A DNA stretch of 64,000 bases. Origin: Pseudonocardia autotrophica (GTDB taxonomy: Bacteria > Actinomycetota > Actinomycetes > Mycobacteriales > Pseudonocardiaceae). Made by a program: the position numbers and the translations under genes. Shown in pieces: positions 51,317 through 59,799 of the stretch (its first letter is position 1; every line of letters begins with the position of its first letter). Below the pieces are notes generated by a model, which had not been told where the DNA came from, made no database searches, and was given only the letters and a program-made list of their open reading frames with translations. The stretch covers positions 310,001 to 374,000 of the forward strand of contig NZ_JNYD01000002.1 of assembly GCF_000717175.1 (NCBI RefSeq). Direction: 5' to 3'.

Positions 51317-53659
51317 TCAGGATGACGGACGGAGCTCGATGACGTGTTCGGCGGCGGCGTCGATCCGCTCGCGGCTGTAGAGCAGGGGGAACGCCTCGTC
51401 ACGGCTCCACGGCCCGAACAGGTCCGTGGCGTGCGGGTCGTCGAGCCGCCCGGACTGTCCGGGGGCGTTCATCGCCAGGGACGAGTCCCATTCGCCGACG
51501 TCGACGACGAGCCGGAAGGTCGCCCCTGCGCTCTGCACGAAGTTCGGTCCGTAGGCGGTGTTGCCGACGGTGTCGCCGCTGCCGCCACGCGGCTCCGGCC
51601 CCGCGACGAGCTGCTCCCCGGGTACGTCGGTGAGCAGCGCCGCGAGCGGGTGCCGGGCCTGGGCGACGTGCAGCCGGCCCCAGCGCCAGGTCGCGCGATC
51701 CGGGCCGAGCAGCTCGGCGAGCTCGGCCACGGCGGCGGGCAGCGTCCACGCGACCGTCTCGGCGAGGAACTTGTCGGGGTTGGGGCCGAGCCGCGTACCG
51801 GGGTTCTCGACGAGCTCCAGGTCGATCCGGGCGTCGGCGAGCAGGTCCTCCGCGGGGGAGATGCGGGCGGCCGTCTCCGCGGGGTTCGCCACGTGCTCCT
51901 CGAGTGCCCGGGCCAGCAGGGCGGGCCGCAGGTGTCGGCGGTACCAGACCTCGAACACCGCGGCGGCGGCCGAGTCGGCGGTGAGGGTCCCGTCCCAGTC
52001 GAGGAGCAGGGCGAGCCCGTCGGTGTCGCCGGGGACGTCCAGCTCGCGGACCCGGGCGAGGATGCGCCGAGCGGGGGTGCTCAGGTAGTCGCCCTGGAGC
52101 GCGACCATGGACTCGGGCGTGGCGTCCGTCGTCTGCGCGAGCACCTCGTCGAGGCGGTGCCGCCGGAAGGGTGCGTACCAGTCGTAGGTGACGTGCCGGT
52201 CGGCTGGGAAGTCCTCGGGCAGGTTGCACTCGTTGGCCGTGGCGAGGAACCCCTGCTCCGGGTTCACGGCGCCGGGGAGCTGGTCGGCGTCGTAGAAGCC
52301 CGCCCACTCGTAGCGGCCGTCGCCCGGCACGGGAAGGGTGCCGTCCCAGTTCGGGCGGATCGGGGTGAGCCCCCCGGTCTTCCAGGCGATGGTGCCCTCG
52401 GTGTCGGCGAAGACCTGGTTCTCCGGCGGGGCGCCCCAGCGGTTCATGGCGGCGAGGAACTCGTCGTGGTTCTGCGCTCGCATGTAGTCCATGCTCCCCA
52501 GGTAGGGCGCCATGCCCGGCTCCAGCCACGCGGCCCGGACGACGAACGCGGTGTGCCGGGAGGGGTCCTGGTGCACGACCGGGCCGTGCCGGGTGAACAG
52601 CAGCTCGACCTCGACCCGCTCCCCGCCCCGGACCTCGATCACCTCCGAGACGCGCTGCATGGGCTCCCAGCGGCCCTGGTACCGGTAGGAGAGTGGGTCG
52701 TCCGGGTGGGTCTCGTAGACGTAGAGGTCCTCCTGGTCGATCGCGAAGATCGTCAGCCCGAACGCGATGCGGCCGTTGTGCCCGATGGAGATCCCGGGCA
52801 GCGCCGGCTCGCCCCCTCCGATCACGTCGAAGCCCGGTGCGGAGAGGTGCGCGATGTAGCGCAGACCGGGGAGAGCCGCTGCGGCGCGGTGCGGGTCGTT
52901 GGCCAGCAGCGGGCGGCCCGAGCGGGTCCGCGACCCGGCCAGCACCCAGTTGTTGCTGCCCTCCGGCAGCACGTCGCCCTGCGCGTCCAGCGGGTCGCGG
53001 GGCCCGAACACCGGCGCCGAGGTGGCGAGGTCGTAGACGGCCAGCACGTCGTCCGGGATGAGGTCGAGGTCCAGCCCTTCGGGGACCGTGAGATCCCGAT
53101 GCGGTTCGCGGCGCCGCCGCAGTTCCTCGACCTCACGAGGAAGGTCGCGCAAGGTGCGCGCGCGGGCGACCTCGTCACGCACGTTGTAGAAGAGGCCGTG
53201 GCTGCGGATCCGGGCGACGTCCTCGGGCTCCCACCGGGCGGGCTCGTAGCCGAGCTCCCGGAACTCGACCGGGAGCAGCGAGGGATCGCGCCGGGTCAGC
53301 TCCACGAAGGCGTTGATCCCTTCGACGAAGGCGACCGTCGCCCTCTTGGTGTCCGAGCCGTACGAGAGCCACTCGCGGCGCATGTCCCCGCGGTAGAGGA
53401 ACAGCCGCGCCGCGCGGTCCCGCTCGACGTGCTCGGCGCCGAACACCTCCGACAACCTGCCCAGGCCGCGCCGACGCCAGAAGTCGATCTGCCACAGCCG
53501 GTCCCGGGCCGCGTTGAACCCCTGCGCGCGGAAGGCGTCATAGGTGTCGGTGGCGTAGATGTGCGGCACGCCCCAGCGGTCGACCACGATCTCCGCCGGC
53601 CCCGCCAGCCCGGGCACGGTGTACGACGTTCGTCCCGGTCCGTTTCGCTGCGCTGCCAC
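51317..53659 (-). CDS. Penicillin acylase-family Ntn hydrolase
   Basis: This 780-residue precursor has the Ntn nucleophile Ser235 at PEGSNNWVLAGS, followed by LLANDPH; cleavage before Ser235 would give an alpha chain of about 234 and a beta chain of about 546 residues. Family substrates are penicillins, acyl-homoserine lactones and other amides. No signal peptide is seen, unlike many penicillin acylases, so it may be cytoplasmic. GTG 53659 follows GGAGGG. The gene downstream encodes a second C-N bond hydrolase fold, suggesting an amide-degrading pair. Confidence 0.92.
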   Translation of the reverse strand: MAAQRNGPGRTSYTVPGLAGPAEIVVDRWGVPHIYATDTYDAFRAQGFNAARDRLWQIDFWRRRGLGRLSEVFGAEHVERDRAARLFLYRGDMRREWLSYGSDTKRATVAFVEGINAFVELTRRDPSLLPVEFRELGYEPARWEPEDVARIRSHGLFYNVRDEVARARTLRDLPREVEELRRRREPHRDLTVPEGLDLDLIPDDVLAVYDLATSAPVFGPRDPLDAQGDVLPEGSNNWVLAGSRTRSGRPLLANDPHRAAAALPGLRYIAHLSAPGFDVIGGGEPALPGISIGHNGRIAFGLTIFAIDQEDLYVYETHPDDPLSYRYQGRWEPMQRVSEVIEVRGGERVEVELLFTRHGPVVHQDPSRHTAFVVRAAWLEPGMAPYLGSMDYMRAQNHDEFLAAMNRWGAPPENQVFADTEGTIAWKTGGLTPIRPNWDGTLPVPGDGRYEWAGFYDADQLPGAVNPEQGFLATANECNLPEDFPADRHVTYDWYAPFRRHRLDEVLAQTTDATPESMVALQGDYLSTPARRILARVRELDVPGDTDGLALLLDWDGTLTADSAAAAVFEVWYRRHLRPALLARALEEHVANPAETAARISPAEDLLADARIDLELVENPGTRLGPNPDKFLAETVAWTLPAAVAELAELLGPDRATWRWGRLHVAQARHPLAALLTDVPGEQLVAGPEPRGGSGDTVGNTAYGPNFVQSAGATFRLVVDVGEWDSSLAMNAPGQSGRLDDPHATDLFGPWSRDEAFPLLYSRERIDAAAEHVIELRPSS

Positions 53660-53859
53660 TGTGCCCTCCAGCCTCGTCGCCGTGTGCTCGACCGAGTCAA
53701 GCAAGGGGAAGGGTGGTCGTGTCGGCAGAGTTCCGTGGCGATCCGGCCGGCCACGCACTGCCCCTTCAGGCAGTGGCCGGGGCCCGAGGTCCCGGTGCTC
53801 GCTCGAGTGCGCGGTGGGCTCTTGACCTGAACCCTGGTCGAGGGTGCACGGTTGGCCAC

Positions 53860-54240
53860 ATGGCTGTCGCGTTCAACCACACCATCGTCGCCACCCGCGA
53901 CCAGGAGGCCGGTGCGCGTTTCCTCGCCGAGGTGCTCGGGCTGCCGGCGCCGACCCGCTTCGGGCCGTTCAGCGTCGTGGCGCTACCCGACGGGGCGAGC
54001 CTCGACTTCATGGACAGCGAGGAGGTGCATCCGCAGCACTACGCGTTCCTCGTCTCCGAGTCCGCGTTCGACGCCGTCGTCGGGCGGCTGCGGGAGCGGG
54101 GCGTGCCGATCTACGCCGACCCCTGGCACGGCACGCCGGGCCACAACACGAACGACGGCGGCCGCGGGGCCTACTTCGACTCCCCGGAGGGCCACAACCT
54201 CGAGGTGATCACCCGGCCGTACGGCAGCGGTCAGGCGTAG
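53860..54240 (+). CDS. VOC-family (glyoxalase/dioxygenase fold) protein
   Basis: This 126-residue protein has two beta-alpha-beta-beta-beta modules, with metal-ligand-type residues His (FNHTIVATRD), His in HPQHYAFLV and Glu in GHNLEVITRP. The family covers glyoxalase I, fosfomycin-type resistance enzymes and extradiol dioxygenases, and the substrate is unclear. ATG 53860 lacks a strong ribosome site. It diverges from the penicillin acylase gene. Confidence 0.85.
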   Translation: MAVAFNHTIVATRDQEAGARFLAEVLGLPAPTRFGPFSVVALPDGASLDFMDSEEVHPQHYAFLVSESAFDAVVGRLRERGVPIYADPWHGTPGHNTNDGGRGAYFDSPEGHNLEVITRPYGSGQA

Positions 54241-54272
54241 CCCCACCCCGGCCGACGACGTGGACCGGGGCC

Positions 54273-54926
54273 TCAGCTCCGCGTGGCCGCCAGCTTCGTC
54301 GCGAGGGCGGCGAGGGTCTCCTGCGCCGCGGCGAACTCGGCGGCGGCTCGGCCGCGCTGGTCCGCGAGGGCAGGGACGGTTTCGGCGAGGCCGAGTGGGA
54401 CCGTCACGACGGTGACGGCCATGCCGAGCGACGCACCCAGCACGATCTCCAGTACCGGGACGGCGTGGTCCCAGCCCTCCTGCGCCGTGCCGGGGTCGTA
54501 CACCGCGCCCTGGCTGCTCACGACGACCGCCGGGCGGCCTGCGAGGGGCTGGGTCGGCCCGTCGAACGGGACCGTGACCCCGGGGATGTGGATGTAGTCC
54601 AGCCAGGCCTTGAGCGTGGAGGGGACCGAGTAGTTGTAGAGCGGGGCGCCGACCAGCAGGACGTCCGCGTCGGTCAGCTCCTCGATCAGTTCGCGCTGCA
54701 GGGTCTCGGCCTCCAGCGGCGGTGCGGCGCCTGCGGGGCGCAGCCGGGGAGGCCAGTGCAGTGCCGGGTCCGGGAAGTGGGGGAGCGCGTCGCGGTGCAG
54801 GTCACGGCGGAGGACGAGGTGGTCCGGGCCGGCGTTGCGCCAGACCTCGGCGAACCGGGCGGTCAACGCCCGCGTGCGGGAATGCTGGAGGTCGGCGGAG
54901 GAGTCGAGGTGCAGCAGCGTCGGCAC
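54273..54926 (-). CDS. FMN-dependent NADH-azoreductase/quinone reductase-like flavodoxin-fold protein
   Basis: This 217-residue flavodoxin-fold protein matches AzoR: LLHLDSSADLQHSRTRAL binds phosphate, VGAPLYNYSVPSTLKAWLDY binds FMN, and VVSSQGAVY follows. AzoR enzymes reduce quinones and azo compounds with two electrons. It is transcribed convergently with the VOC gene and downstream of a TetR operon on the same strand, separated by 37 bases. Confidence 0.9.
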   Translation of the reverse strand: MPTLLHLDSSADLQHSRTRALTARFAEVWRNAGPDHLVLRRDLHRDALPHFPDPALHWPPRLRPAGAAPPLEAETLQRELIEELTDADVLLVGAPLYNYSVPSTLKAWLDYIHIPGVTVPFDGPTQPLAGRPAVVVSSQGAVYDPGTAQEGWDHAVPVLEIVLGASLGMAVTVVTVPLGLAETVPALADQRGRAAAEFAAAQETLAALATKLAATRS

Positions 54927-54963
54927 GAACCCGCACGCTACCTGCCGGGTCCAGGGCCGGCGC

Positions 54964-55647
54964 TCAGGTTCGTGCGGGCGCGGTGAGGCGGGCGGTGAGG
55001 TCGGCGGCTCCGGGGCCGGCCAGCTGGGGCAGGGCGGCGTGGCGCCCGGTGCACACGAGGAGGAGCGCGGCCATGGGGCCGTGGACCTGCGGGCCCTGGC
55101 CGGCGGACCACGGCGTGTCGGTGGCGGTCAGGCGGAACCCGGTCACCGCCCGCGTCGCGGGGGCGGGCGGTGGCCATCGCATGGACAGCACCCGGGTCGC
55201 GGCGACGGCCGCGGCCGTCGGCGGCATGTCGTGCCTGCAGCCGAGCGGGATGGCGATGTCCTGGGAGTGGACGAGGATGTCGATGAGTGTCTCGAGCCGG
55301 GTGACTCCGAGGGTGTGGCGCCGGGAGCCGACCGTCGCGCGGATCTCGGCGACGATCTGCCCGGTCGGCACGGCCGCGGCGCGGCGACGGGCCGCCTCCT
55401 GGATCGTGCGGTCCAGGCTGCCGCGCCACCGGGCCAGCGTTGCGAGCAGGTCGCGGAGGCCGAGCTGTTGCTGGGTCAGGTGCGCGGCGACGTCGCGCAC
55501 GGTCCAGCCCGTGCACAGCGAGGGCTGCCGCCACTGCTCGTCGGAGAGACCCTCGAGCAGGTCGGCCAGGCAGCGCCGCTGCGCGTCGATGACCTGCCAG
55601 ACCTGGTCGGGGTCCATGACGGCGGGGCGGCGCGGCTGGTCGGTCAT
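54964..55647 (-). CDS. DinB/maleylpyruvate isomerase-fold, mycothiol-dependent-type protein
   Basis: This 227-residue protein of the TIGR03083-like group has the N-terminal four-helix bundle with LCTGWTVRDVAAHLTQ and LETLIDILVHSQDIAIPLG; His in AAHLT and in LVHSQD are the usual metal ligands. Members use mycothiol, but most have unknown substrates. Its start overlaps the TetR stop (ATGA), so it is the TetR operon's effector gene. Confidence 0.88.
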   Translation of the reverse strand: MTDQPRRPAVMDPDQVWQVIDAQRRCLADLLEGLSDEQWRQPSLCTGWTVRDVAAHLTQQQLGLRDLLATLARWRGSLDRTIQEAARRRAAAVPTGQIVAEIRATVGSRRHTLGVTRLETLIDILVHSQDIAIPLGCRHDMPPTAAAVAATRVLSMRWPPPAPATRAVTGFRLTATDTPWSAGQGPQVHGPMAALLLVCTGRHAALPQLAGPGAADLTARLTAPART

Positions 55648-56222
55648 GTCGGCACCTCCGTGGGGCGTGGGCGGACCACACCGGTGACGAGCGCTTCGAT
55701 CTGCGGGTAGGGGTCGAACGCCGGATCGGGAACGGCCAGTTCGTGCAGGACGATCCCCGTCCAGTGGTTCATGATGATCGGGGCGTCGCGCTCGGGGTCG
55801 GTGGAGCCGGCGATACGCAGCCAGTTCATGAACCAGGTGTTGACGCGGGCACCGGTCGCCAGGAGTTGAGCCTGGAGCGACGGGTGGATGCCGGCCTCGA
55901 CCAGGATCGCGTACCGGGCCAGGGTCAGCACGCGCTGTCGGCCGGTCGCCTCCTGCGCGAACACGGCCAGGGAGCGGGCGAGCTCCTGCGGGGTGACCGG
56001 GTACATCCTCGTGGCGAGGTCCTCCCAGTTCGCCCGTTCCCGGGCGGCGAACCGCTCCACCACCGCGTTGAGCAGGGTGTCCCGGGTGCGGAAGTGGTTC
56101 GAGGTGGACCCGGCGGGCAGGCCGGCGGCGGCATCCACCGCGCGGTGGGTCAGCCCGTGCATCCCGGACCGGCCGAGCACGGAGATCGCGGCGTCGAGGA
56201 GCTGCTCCCGACGGCTGCTCAT
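55644..56222 (-). CDS. TetR-family transcriptional regulator
   Basis: This 192-residue regulator has an N-terminal helix-turn-helix (GLTHRAVDAAAGLPAGSTSN) and a helical ligand domain. ATG 56222 is followed upstream by a perfect 11-base palindrome (56236-56246), the expected operator. It is coupled to the mycothiol-type isomerase-fold gene and likely controls that gene and itself. Confidence 0.92.
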   Translation of the reverse strand: MSSRREQLLDAAISVLGRSGMHGLTHRAVDAAAGLPAGSTSNHFRTRDTLLNAVVERFAARERANWEDLATRMYPVTPQELARSLAVFAQEATGRQRVLTLARYAILVEAGIHPSLQAQLLATGARVNTWFMNWLRIAGSTDPERDAPIIMNHWTGIVLHELAVPDPAFDPYPQIEALVTGVVRPRPTEVPT

Positions 56223-56235
56223 AGGGGAATACTAC

Positions 56236-56246
56236 GACCGTCGGTC
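56236..56246. promoter_or_regulatory. Palindrome GACCG-T-CGGTC, TetR operator candidate
   Basis: This perfect dyad lies 14 bases before the TetR start, and its half-sites are of the GACCG type common for TetR operators. A wider repeat (ACTACG at 56231 and CGTAGT at 56260-56265) brackets it. Confidence 0.6.
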
Positions 56247-56329
56247 AGATCACTACAAGCGTAGTGGAGGAGAGCCGCCGGGTCCTTGGGGACAGCACCG
56301 TTGTGGGCCGGTGGTGTGGAGCTACGACG

Positions 56330-56758
56330 TCAGGCCCAGATCAGGTTGTCGGCGAGCCCGGATGCCGAGGCTTCGTCGTGAGTGAGCAGCTCGTGCGGGT
56401 CGCGACGGAGGGCTTGCAGGACGACGAGCGCCGCGAGGTGACGTTCGTCGGCCTCGCGGAGCACGCGGGTGCGGGTGCTGCCGGCCGGTCCGACGAAGGC
56501 CCGTGGCGTCGGGTGGCTGTGGCAGGTTCCCGCGATCACGGTCCACGGCGTGTGGTCGCGCGCGGCCGTCCGGGCGCGCAGGAGGAAGGGCGAGGTTCCG
56601 TCGATCCGGCAGTCGAGCCCGGCCCGTCGGACGATCTGGGCGACCAGTTGGACGTCGAGGGCGTCGGCTCCGTCGTCCCCGTCGTCCCCGCCGTCGCCGT
56701 GGCTGCGGGTCGGCGTCCCGGTCACGCCGCCGATCACCCGCTCCCGACCAGCCGTCAT
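56330..56758 (-). CDS. Hypothetical protein, 142 residues
   Basis: I do not recognise the family. Codon use is strongly GC3-biased in this frame, which supports a real gene. The protein has an Asp/Gly-rich N-terminal tract (GDGGDDGDDGADA) and then a compact helix/strand domain with LVAQIVRRAGLDCRIDG and CHSHPTPRAFVGP. It follows the PucR gene on the same strand after a 233-base gap holding a TTGCCGA palindrome, so PucR control is possible. Confidence 0.6.
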   Translation of the reverse strand: MTAGRERVIGGVTGTPTRSHGDGGDDGDDGADALDVQLVAQIVRRAGLDCRIDGTSPFLLRARTAARDHTPWTVIAGTCHSHPTPRAFVGPAGSTRTRVLREADERHLAALVVLQALRRDPHELLTHDEASASGLADNLIWA

Positions 56759-56957
56759 CGTCTCGTCGTCCCTTCACTCGATCGACCCCGGAACCGCACA
56801 GGAACTCGGCCCCTCGCTCGGGGTGGGGGCATGAAAGGGTCGGCAGGGGGAGAGGCGACCCCGCACGCTGTCCGGGTACGTCCCGGACGACATCCACGAT
56901 GCCGCGGAACCCGCCTCGGGCCACGGGCTGCGGGCCACCAACTGCGCCCCCGCGGGT

Positions 56958-56974
56958 TTGCCGAACCTCGGCAA
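56958..56974. promoter_or_regulatory. Palindrome TTGCCGA-ACC-TCGGCAA, candidate PucR site
   Basis: Perfect 7-base arms with a 3-base spacer lie 17 bases past the PucR stop and 200 bases before the hypothetical gene at 56758. It shares the TTGCCG-type half-site and 3-base spacer with the palindrome before the PucR start (58303-58321). Confidence 0.5.
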
Positions 56975-56991
56975 GGTCCGCTGAGGAGGGA

Positions 56992-58248
56992 TCAGGTGGG
57001 GTCGGGGGCGGGAAGGTCACGTCGGGGCCAGCCGAGCAGGCGGGCGCCCAGGACGGCGGCGTGCACGGTGAACCGTTGTGCAGGGTCGGTCGGGTCGTAG
57101 CCGGTGAGCTCGGCGATGCGCTCCAGCCGGTAGGTCACCGCCCGCACGGACAGGTGCAGCCGCCGCGCGGTCTCGGTCACCACGCATCCGGTGGCGAAGT
57201 AGGCGTCGAGGGTCTCCAGCAGCGGACCGGCGCCGCCGCGTGCCTTGGCGAGCGGGCTGGCGACGGCCTGCACCAGGTCGGTGATGGCGGGCTGGTCGCG
57301 CAGCAGGACCCGGTAGATCAGCAGGTCCTCGGCCCGCACGACGGGCATCTCCAGCTGCAGGCGCGCGGCCATGCCCAGCGCTTCGCGGGCCTCCTCGTAG
57401 GAGCGGGCGATGCCGTAGGAGCCCGGGTACGGCCGGCCCACCGCGATGCGCCACGGGCCGCCGCGCGGGACGCGGGTCAGGTCGCTGTGCATCAGCTCGC
57501 CCAGCCCGTCGCGGAGGGCCCCGGGTGGCCCTGCGGCGGTTTGTCCGGTCGGTGTGGCGGGCGCGACGACGACGATGCTGCCGTCCTTGGTGGCGACGAG
57601 CACGTCGCGGTCCCCGATCCCCTGCACGACCGCCCGCTCCAGGCTGCTCAACGCGGCCTCCGCGTCGACGAGCCGGCCGGTGGGCGCGGCCAGCGCCACC
57701 TGGTGGGGCTGGGCCATGTCCAGCCCGAACGGCTCGGCCCGCTCGACCAGCGCGCCGATGTCCGCGTCCCCGCGCAGCAGGTCCTCGATCAGTTCGCGCC
57801 GCAGCGTCTCCTCGCTGCGCATCATGTCCCGGCGCGCCGCGGTGTAGCCCTCGGCGAGGCCGGCCACGGCGCGGTCGACCGCGCGCATGACCGCCTCGGC
57901 GGCGGTCGCCGTGGTCGCGGCGTCGGGGAACGTCACGACCCCGGGCAACTCCCGCCACAGCCGCCAGGCCGCCGACAGGTACAGCTGCACGGCGTTCCCG
58001 GCGGACACCCCGAGCTCGGCGGCCCGACGGCCGTTGAGCCCGACCGCGTCGAGCTCGGCCCTGTCCGGCCGGCGCCCGGTCGTGGCGGCCTCGACCAGCA
58101 TCGACAGGAACCCCCCGAGCAGCTCGACCGGTACCCCGCCCGCGCCCTGGCCGGCTTCCTGCGCGACCCGGTGCAACCAGGCGCTCTGCTCCCCGTTCCG
58201 TGCTCGCCGGTCGGGCGGGCCACTGGATCCCGTGGTCGGGTGGGTCAT
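56992..58248 (-). CDS. PucR/CdaR-family transcriptional regulator
   Basis: This 418-residue protein has a helical N-terminal region, a central GGDEF-related domain (about residues 170-300; GSYGIARSYEEAREALGMAA) and a C-terminal PucR helix-turn-helix (LLETLDAYFATGCVVTETAR, LHLSVRAVTYRLERIAELTG). Such regulators control purine, sugar-diacid or fatty-acid genes. ATG 58248 follows GGAGGAGA. A perfect palindrome stands 55 bases upstream of the start, suggesting self-regulation. Confidence 0.92.
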   Translation of the reverse strand: MTHPTTGSSGPPDRRARNGEQSAWLHRVAQEAGQGAGGVPVELLGGFLSMLVEAATTGRRPDRAELDAVGLNGRRAAELGVSAGNAVQLYLSAAWRLWRELPGVVTFPDAATTATAAEAVMRAVDRAVAGLAEGYTAARRDMMRSEETLRRELIEDLLRGDADIGALVERAEPFGLDMAQPHQVALAAPTGRLVDAEAALSSLERAVVQGIGDRDVLVATKDGSIVVVAPATPTGQTAAGPPGALRDGLGELMHSDLTRVPRGGPWRIAVGRPYPGSYGIARSYEEAREALGMAARLQLEMPVVRAEDLLIYRVLLRDQPAITDLVQAVASPLAKARGGAGPLLETLDAYFATGCVVTETARRLHLSVRAVTYRLERIAELTGYDPTDPAQRFTVHAAVLGARLLGWPRRDLPAPDPT

Positions 58249-58302
58249 CGGTGTCGTTCTCCTCCGCGGCACCTTCGGCGAGGTCCGCCGTGCCGGCTCC
58301 CC

Positions 58303-58321
58303 GTTGCCGGAGACCGGCAAC
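58303..58321. promoter_or_regulatory. Palindrome GTTGCCGG-AGA-CCGGCAAC before the PucR gene
   Basis: Perfect 8-base arms with a 3-base spacer lie in the promoter region of the PucR gene. The design is the same as the palindrome at 56958. Two such dyads flanking one regulator gene suggest a PucR operator. Confidence 0.6.
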
Positions 58322-58360
58322 CTTAGCCAGGGGGTCAACCTGCCGGCAGCATCCTCGTCG

Positions 58361-58864
58361 CTACTCGGTCCCGGGCGCCGCGCGGTAGGGAACCGCACGC
58401 ATCAGCGTGACCTGCATGGCCTGGCCGTTCGGGAGCGCGTACTCCACTTTCTCGCCCTGCTGCGTCCCGGGCAGGGCCTGGCCCAGTGGTGAATCCGGCG
58501 AGCAGGTCATCAGGTCGTCCGGGTACGCGCCCTCCTCGTGGTGGGCGAGGAGGAACGTCTCGGTCTCCTGGTCGTCCTCGTAGCGCACGGTCAGCACCAT
58601 GCCGGGTTCGGCCACGCCGTCGTCCGGAGGATCCTGCCCGACCAGGGGGTTCTGCAGCAGTTCCTGCAACTTCCGGATCCGGTTCTCGCGCTCCCGACGG
58701 TCGGTCAACAGCTGCTGGTCGGTGTTGTGGTCGGCACTGTCCCCGACGAACTGCTCGGCAGCGGACCCACCGAGTCCCTCGGTGCGCTGCCGCAGCAGCC
58801 CGATCAGTTCTGCCTTGAGGTGCTCGTAGGCGCTCGGTGCCAACCAGACCTGGGCCTCGGTCAC
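58361..58864 (-). CDS. GreA/GreB-family transcription elongation factor-like protein
   Basis: This 167-residue protein has an N-terminal antiparallel coiled coil (about residues 10-75), whose tip carries acidic residues (GDSADHN; Asp at both catalytic-type positions), and a C-terminal FKBP-like domain ending in the family's SPLGQALPGTQQGEKVEYAL. Gre factors bind the RNA polymerase secondary channel and rescue backtracked complexes. The sequence is not the housekeeping GreA, so it may be a specialised stress paralogue. GTG 58864 follows GAGGAG. Confidence 0.85.
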   Translation of the reverse strand: MTEAQVWLAPSAYEHLKAELIGLLRQRTEGLGGSAAEQFVGDSADHNTDQQLLTDRRERENRIRKLQELLQNPLVGQDPPDDGVAEPGMVLTVRYEDDQETETFLLAHHEEGAYPDDLMTCSPDSPLGQALPGTQQGEKVEYALPNGQAMQVTLMRAVPYRAAPGTE

Positions 58865-59326
58865 GTCCTTGACTCCTCACGGGAAAGGAAGAGAACCGGA
58901 TCGACCGCGATTCGAGCGGGCGACCCGGTTGTGGGGAATGCGAACGAGCACGGCCCGAAGCGCGTCGGACCGTGCTCGATGACGGTCGAGCCTGTGATCG
59001 CTAGATGGAGGCGTCGACCGTTTCCGACTGTCGGCACCCGAATCTCCCCGGGGCCGGTGGCCGGTACGGCAACGTGTACCACAACCTCCGAAGTCTTCGG
59101 CAAATCTTGCCGAGTCCCGGAAACGAGTGCCGGTGCGAGGTTGCGGGACCTCGCCCTGCCCGCACCGGAGATTCGCGGGCATGGTGGATGGCGGGCCTGC
59201 CGACCTCCTCCGTGTGGCGCCACACAGTCGGCAGGCCCACCAGCTTCTGACCAGCACCGGGCCTCGCCGTACGCCGAGCCCGGTGCGGCCGTGTCGAGTG
59301 AACCGACAACTGCTGTGGAGTCGGCT
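58865..59326. other. Structured intergenic region with five hairpins upstream of a Usp gene
   Basis: No coding frame with good codon use is seen in 462 bases. Five perfect or near-perfect inverted repeats occur: 58945-58953/58970-58978 (9 bp), 59097-59103/59107-59113 (7 bp), 59130-59137/59161-59168 (8 bp), 59193-59204/59227-59238 (12 bp, enclosing a 14-base dyad GTGTGGC/GCCACAC at 59212-59225), and 59254-59262/59278-59286 (9 bp). Arms of the third and fifth are interchangeable (CCGGTGC/GCACCGG), so alternative pairing is possible. It may be a structured leader of the Usp gene or a separate RNA. Confidence 0.6.
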
Positions 59327-59740
59327 GTGCGGCCACGCGTCATCGTGGGCGTGGGCGGACGAGGAGCTCGTCGACGCGTCGTGGACACCGCGGTGTCGCT
59401 GGCCCGCGGGACCGGCGCGGTCCTCTACGCGGTCGACGTCCGTCACGGTGACGGGACGAGCAGCCGCTGGGGGCCGCCGGCGATGCAGAACGCCTACCAC
59501 GCGCTGGCGCAGGCATCGGCCCCGGTCGACGACGTCGACGTCCGCATCGTGGTCACGACGGGCGATCCGGACGAGACGCTGCTCCGCCTGGCCGACCGTC
59601 CCGGGGACCTGCTCGTCCTCGGTCACTCCCGACGGGCTCCCACCCGGGGCGCCGAGCGGCCCCTCGCTCTCCGGTGCGCCGCGCGGGCGCACTGCTCAGT
59701 GGTGGTCGTGCCGTGTGAGCAGCCGCAGGTCGAGGCGTGA
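59327..59740 (+). CDS. Universal stress protein-like, degenerate nucleotide loop
   Basis: This 137-residue single Usp domain begins VRPRVIVGVGGRGARRRVVD. The ATP-binding loop normally GSRG...GS is replaced by LGHSRRAPTRGAERPLALRC, so ATP binding is doubtful. GTG 59327 is chosen for GGAG at 59317; GTG 59291 in the same frame directly abuts a hairpin. It is preceded by the structured region. Confidence 0.75.
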   Translation: MRPRVIVGVGGRGARRRVVDTAVSLARGTGAVLYAVDVRHGDGTSSRWGPPAMQNAYHALAQASAPVDDVDVRIVVTTGDPDETLLRLADRPGDLLVLGHSRRAPTRGAERPLALRCAARAHCSVVVVPCEQPQVEA

Positions 59741-59799
59741 GACGGCGCCGTCGTCCACGAGAACACCCGACCCATGGTCGGCCCTCGCCGATGCCGGCC

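Noticed and set aside
59097..59113. Third PucR site TCGGCAA-ATC-TTGCCGA
   Set aside because: The half-sites are in reversed orientation compared with the two dyads near the PucR gene, so it is kept only as one hairpin of the structured region.
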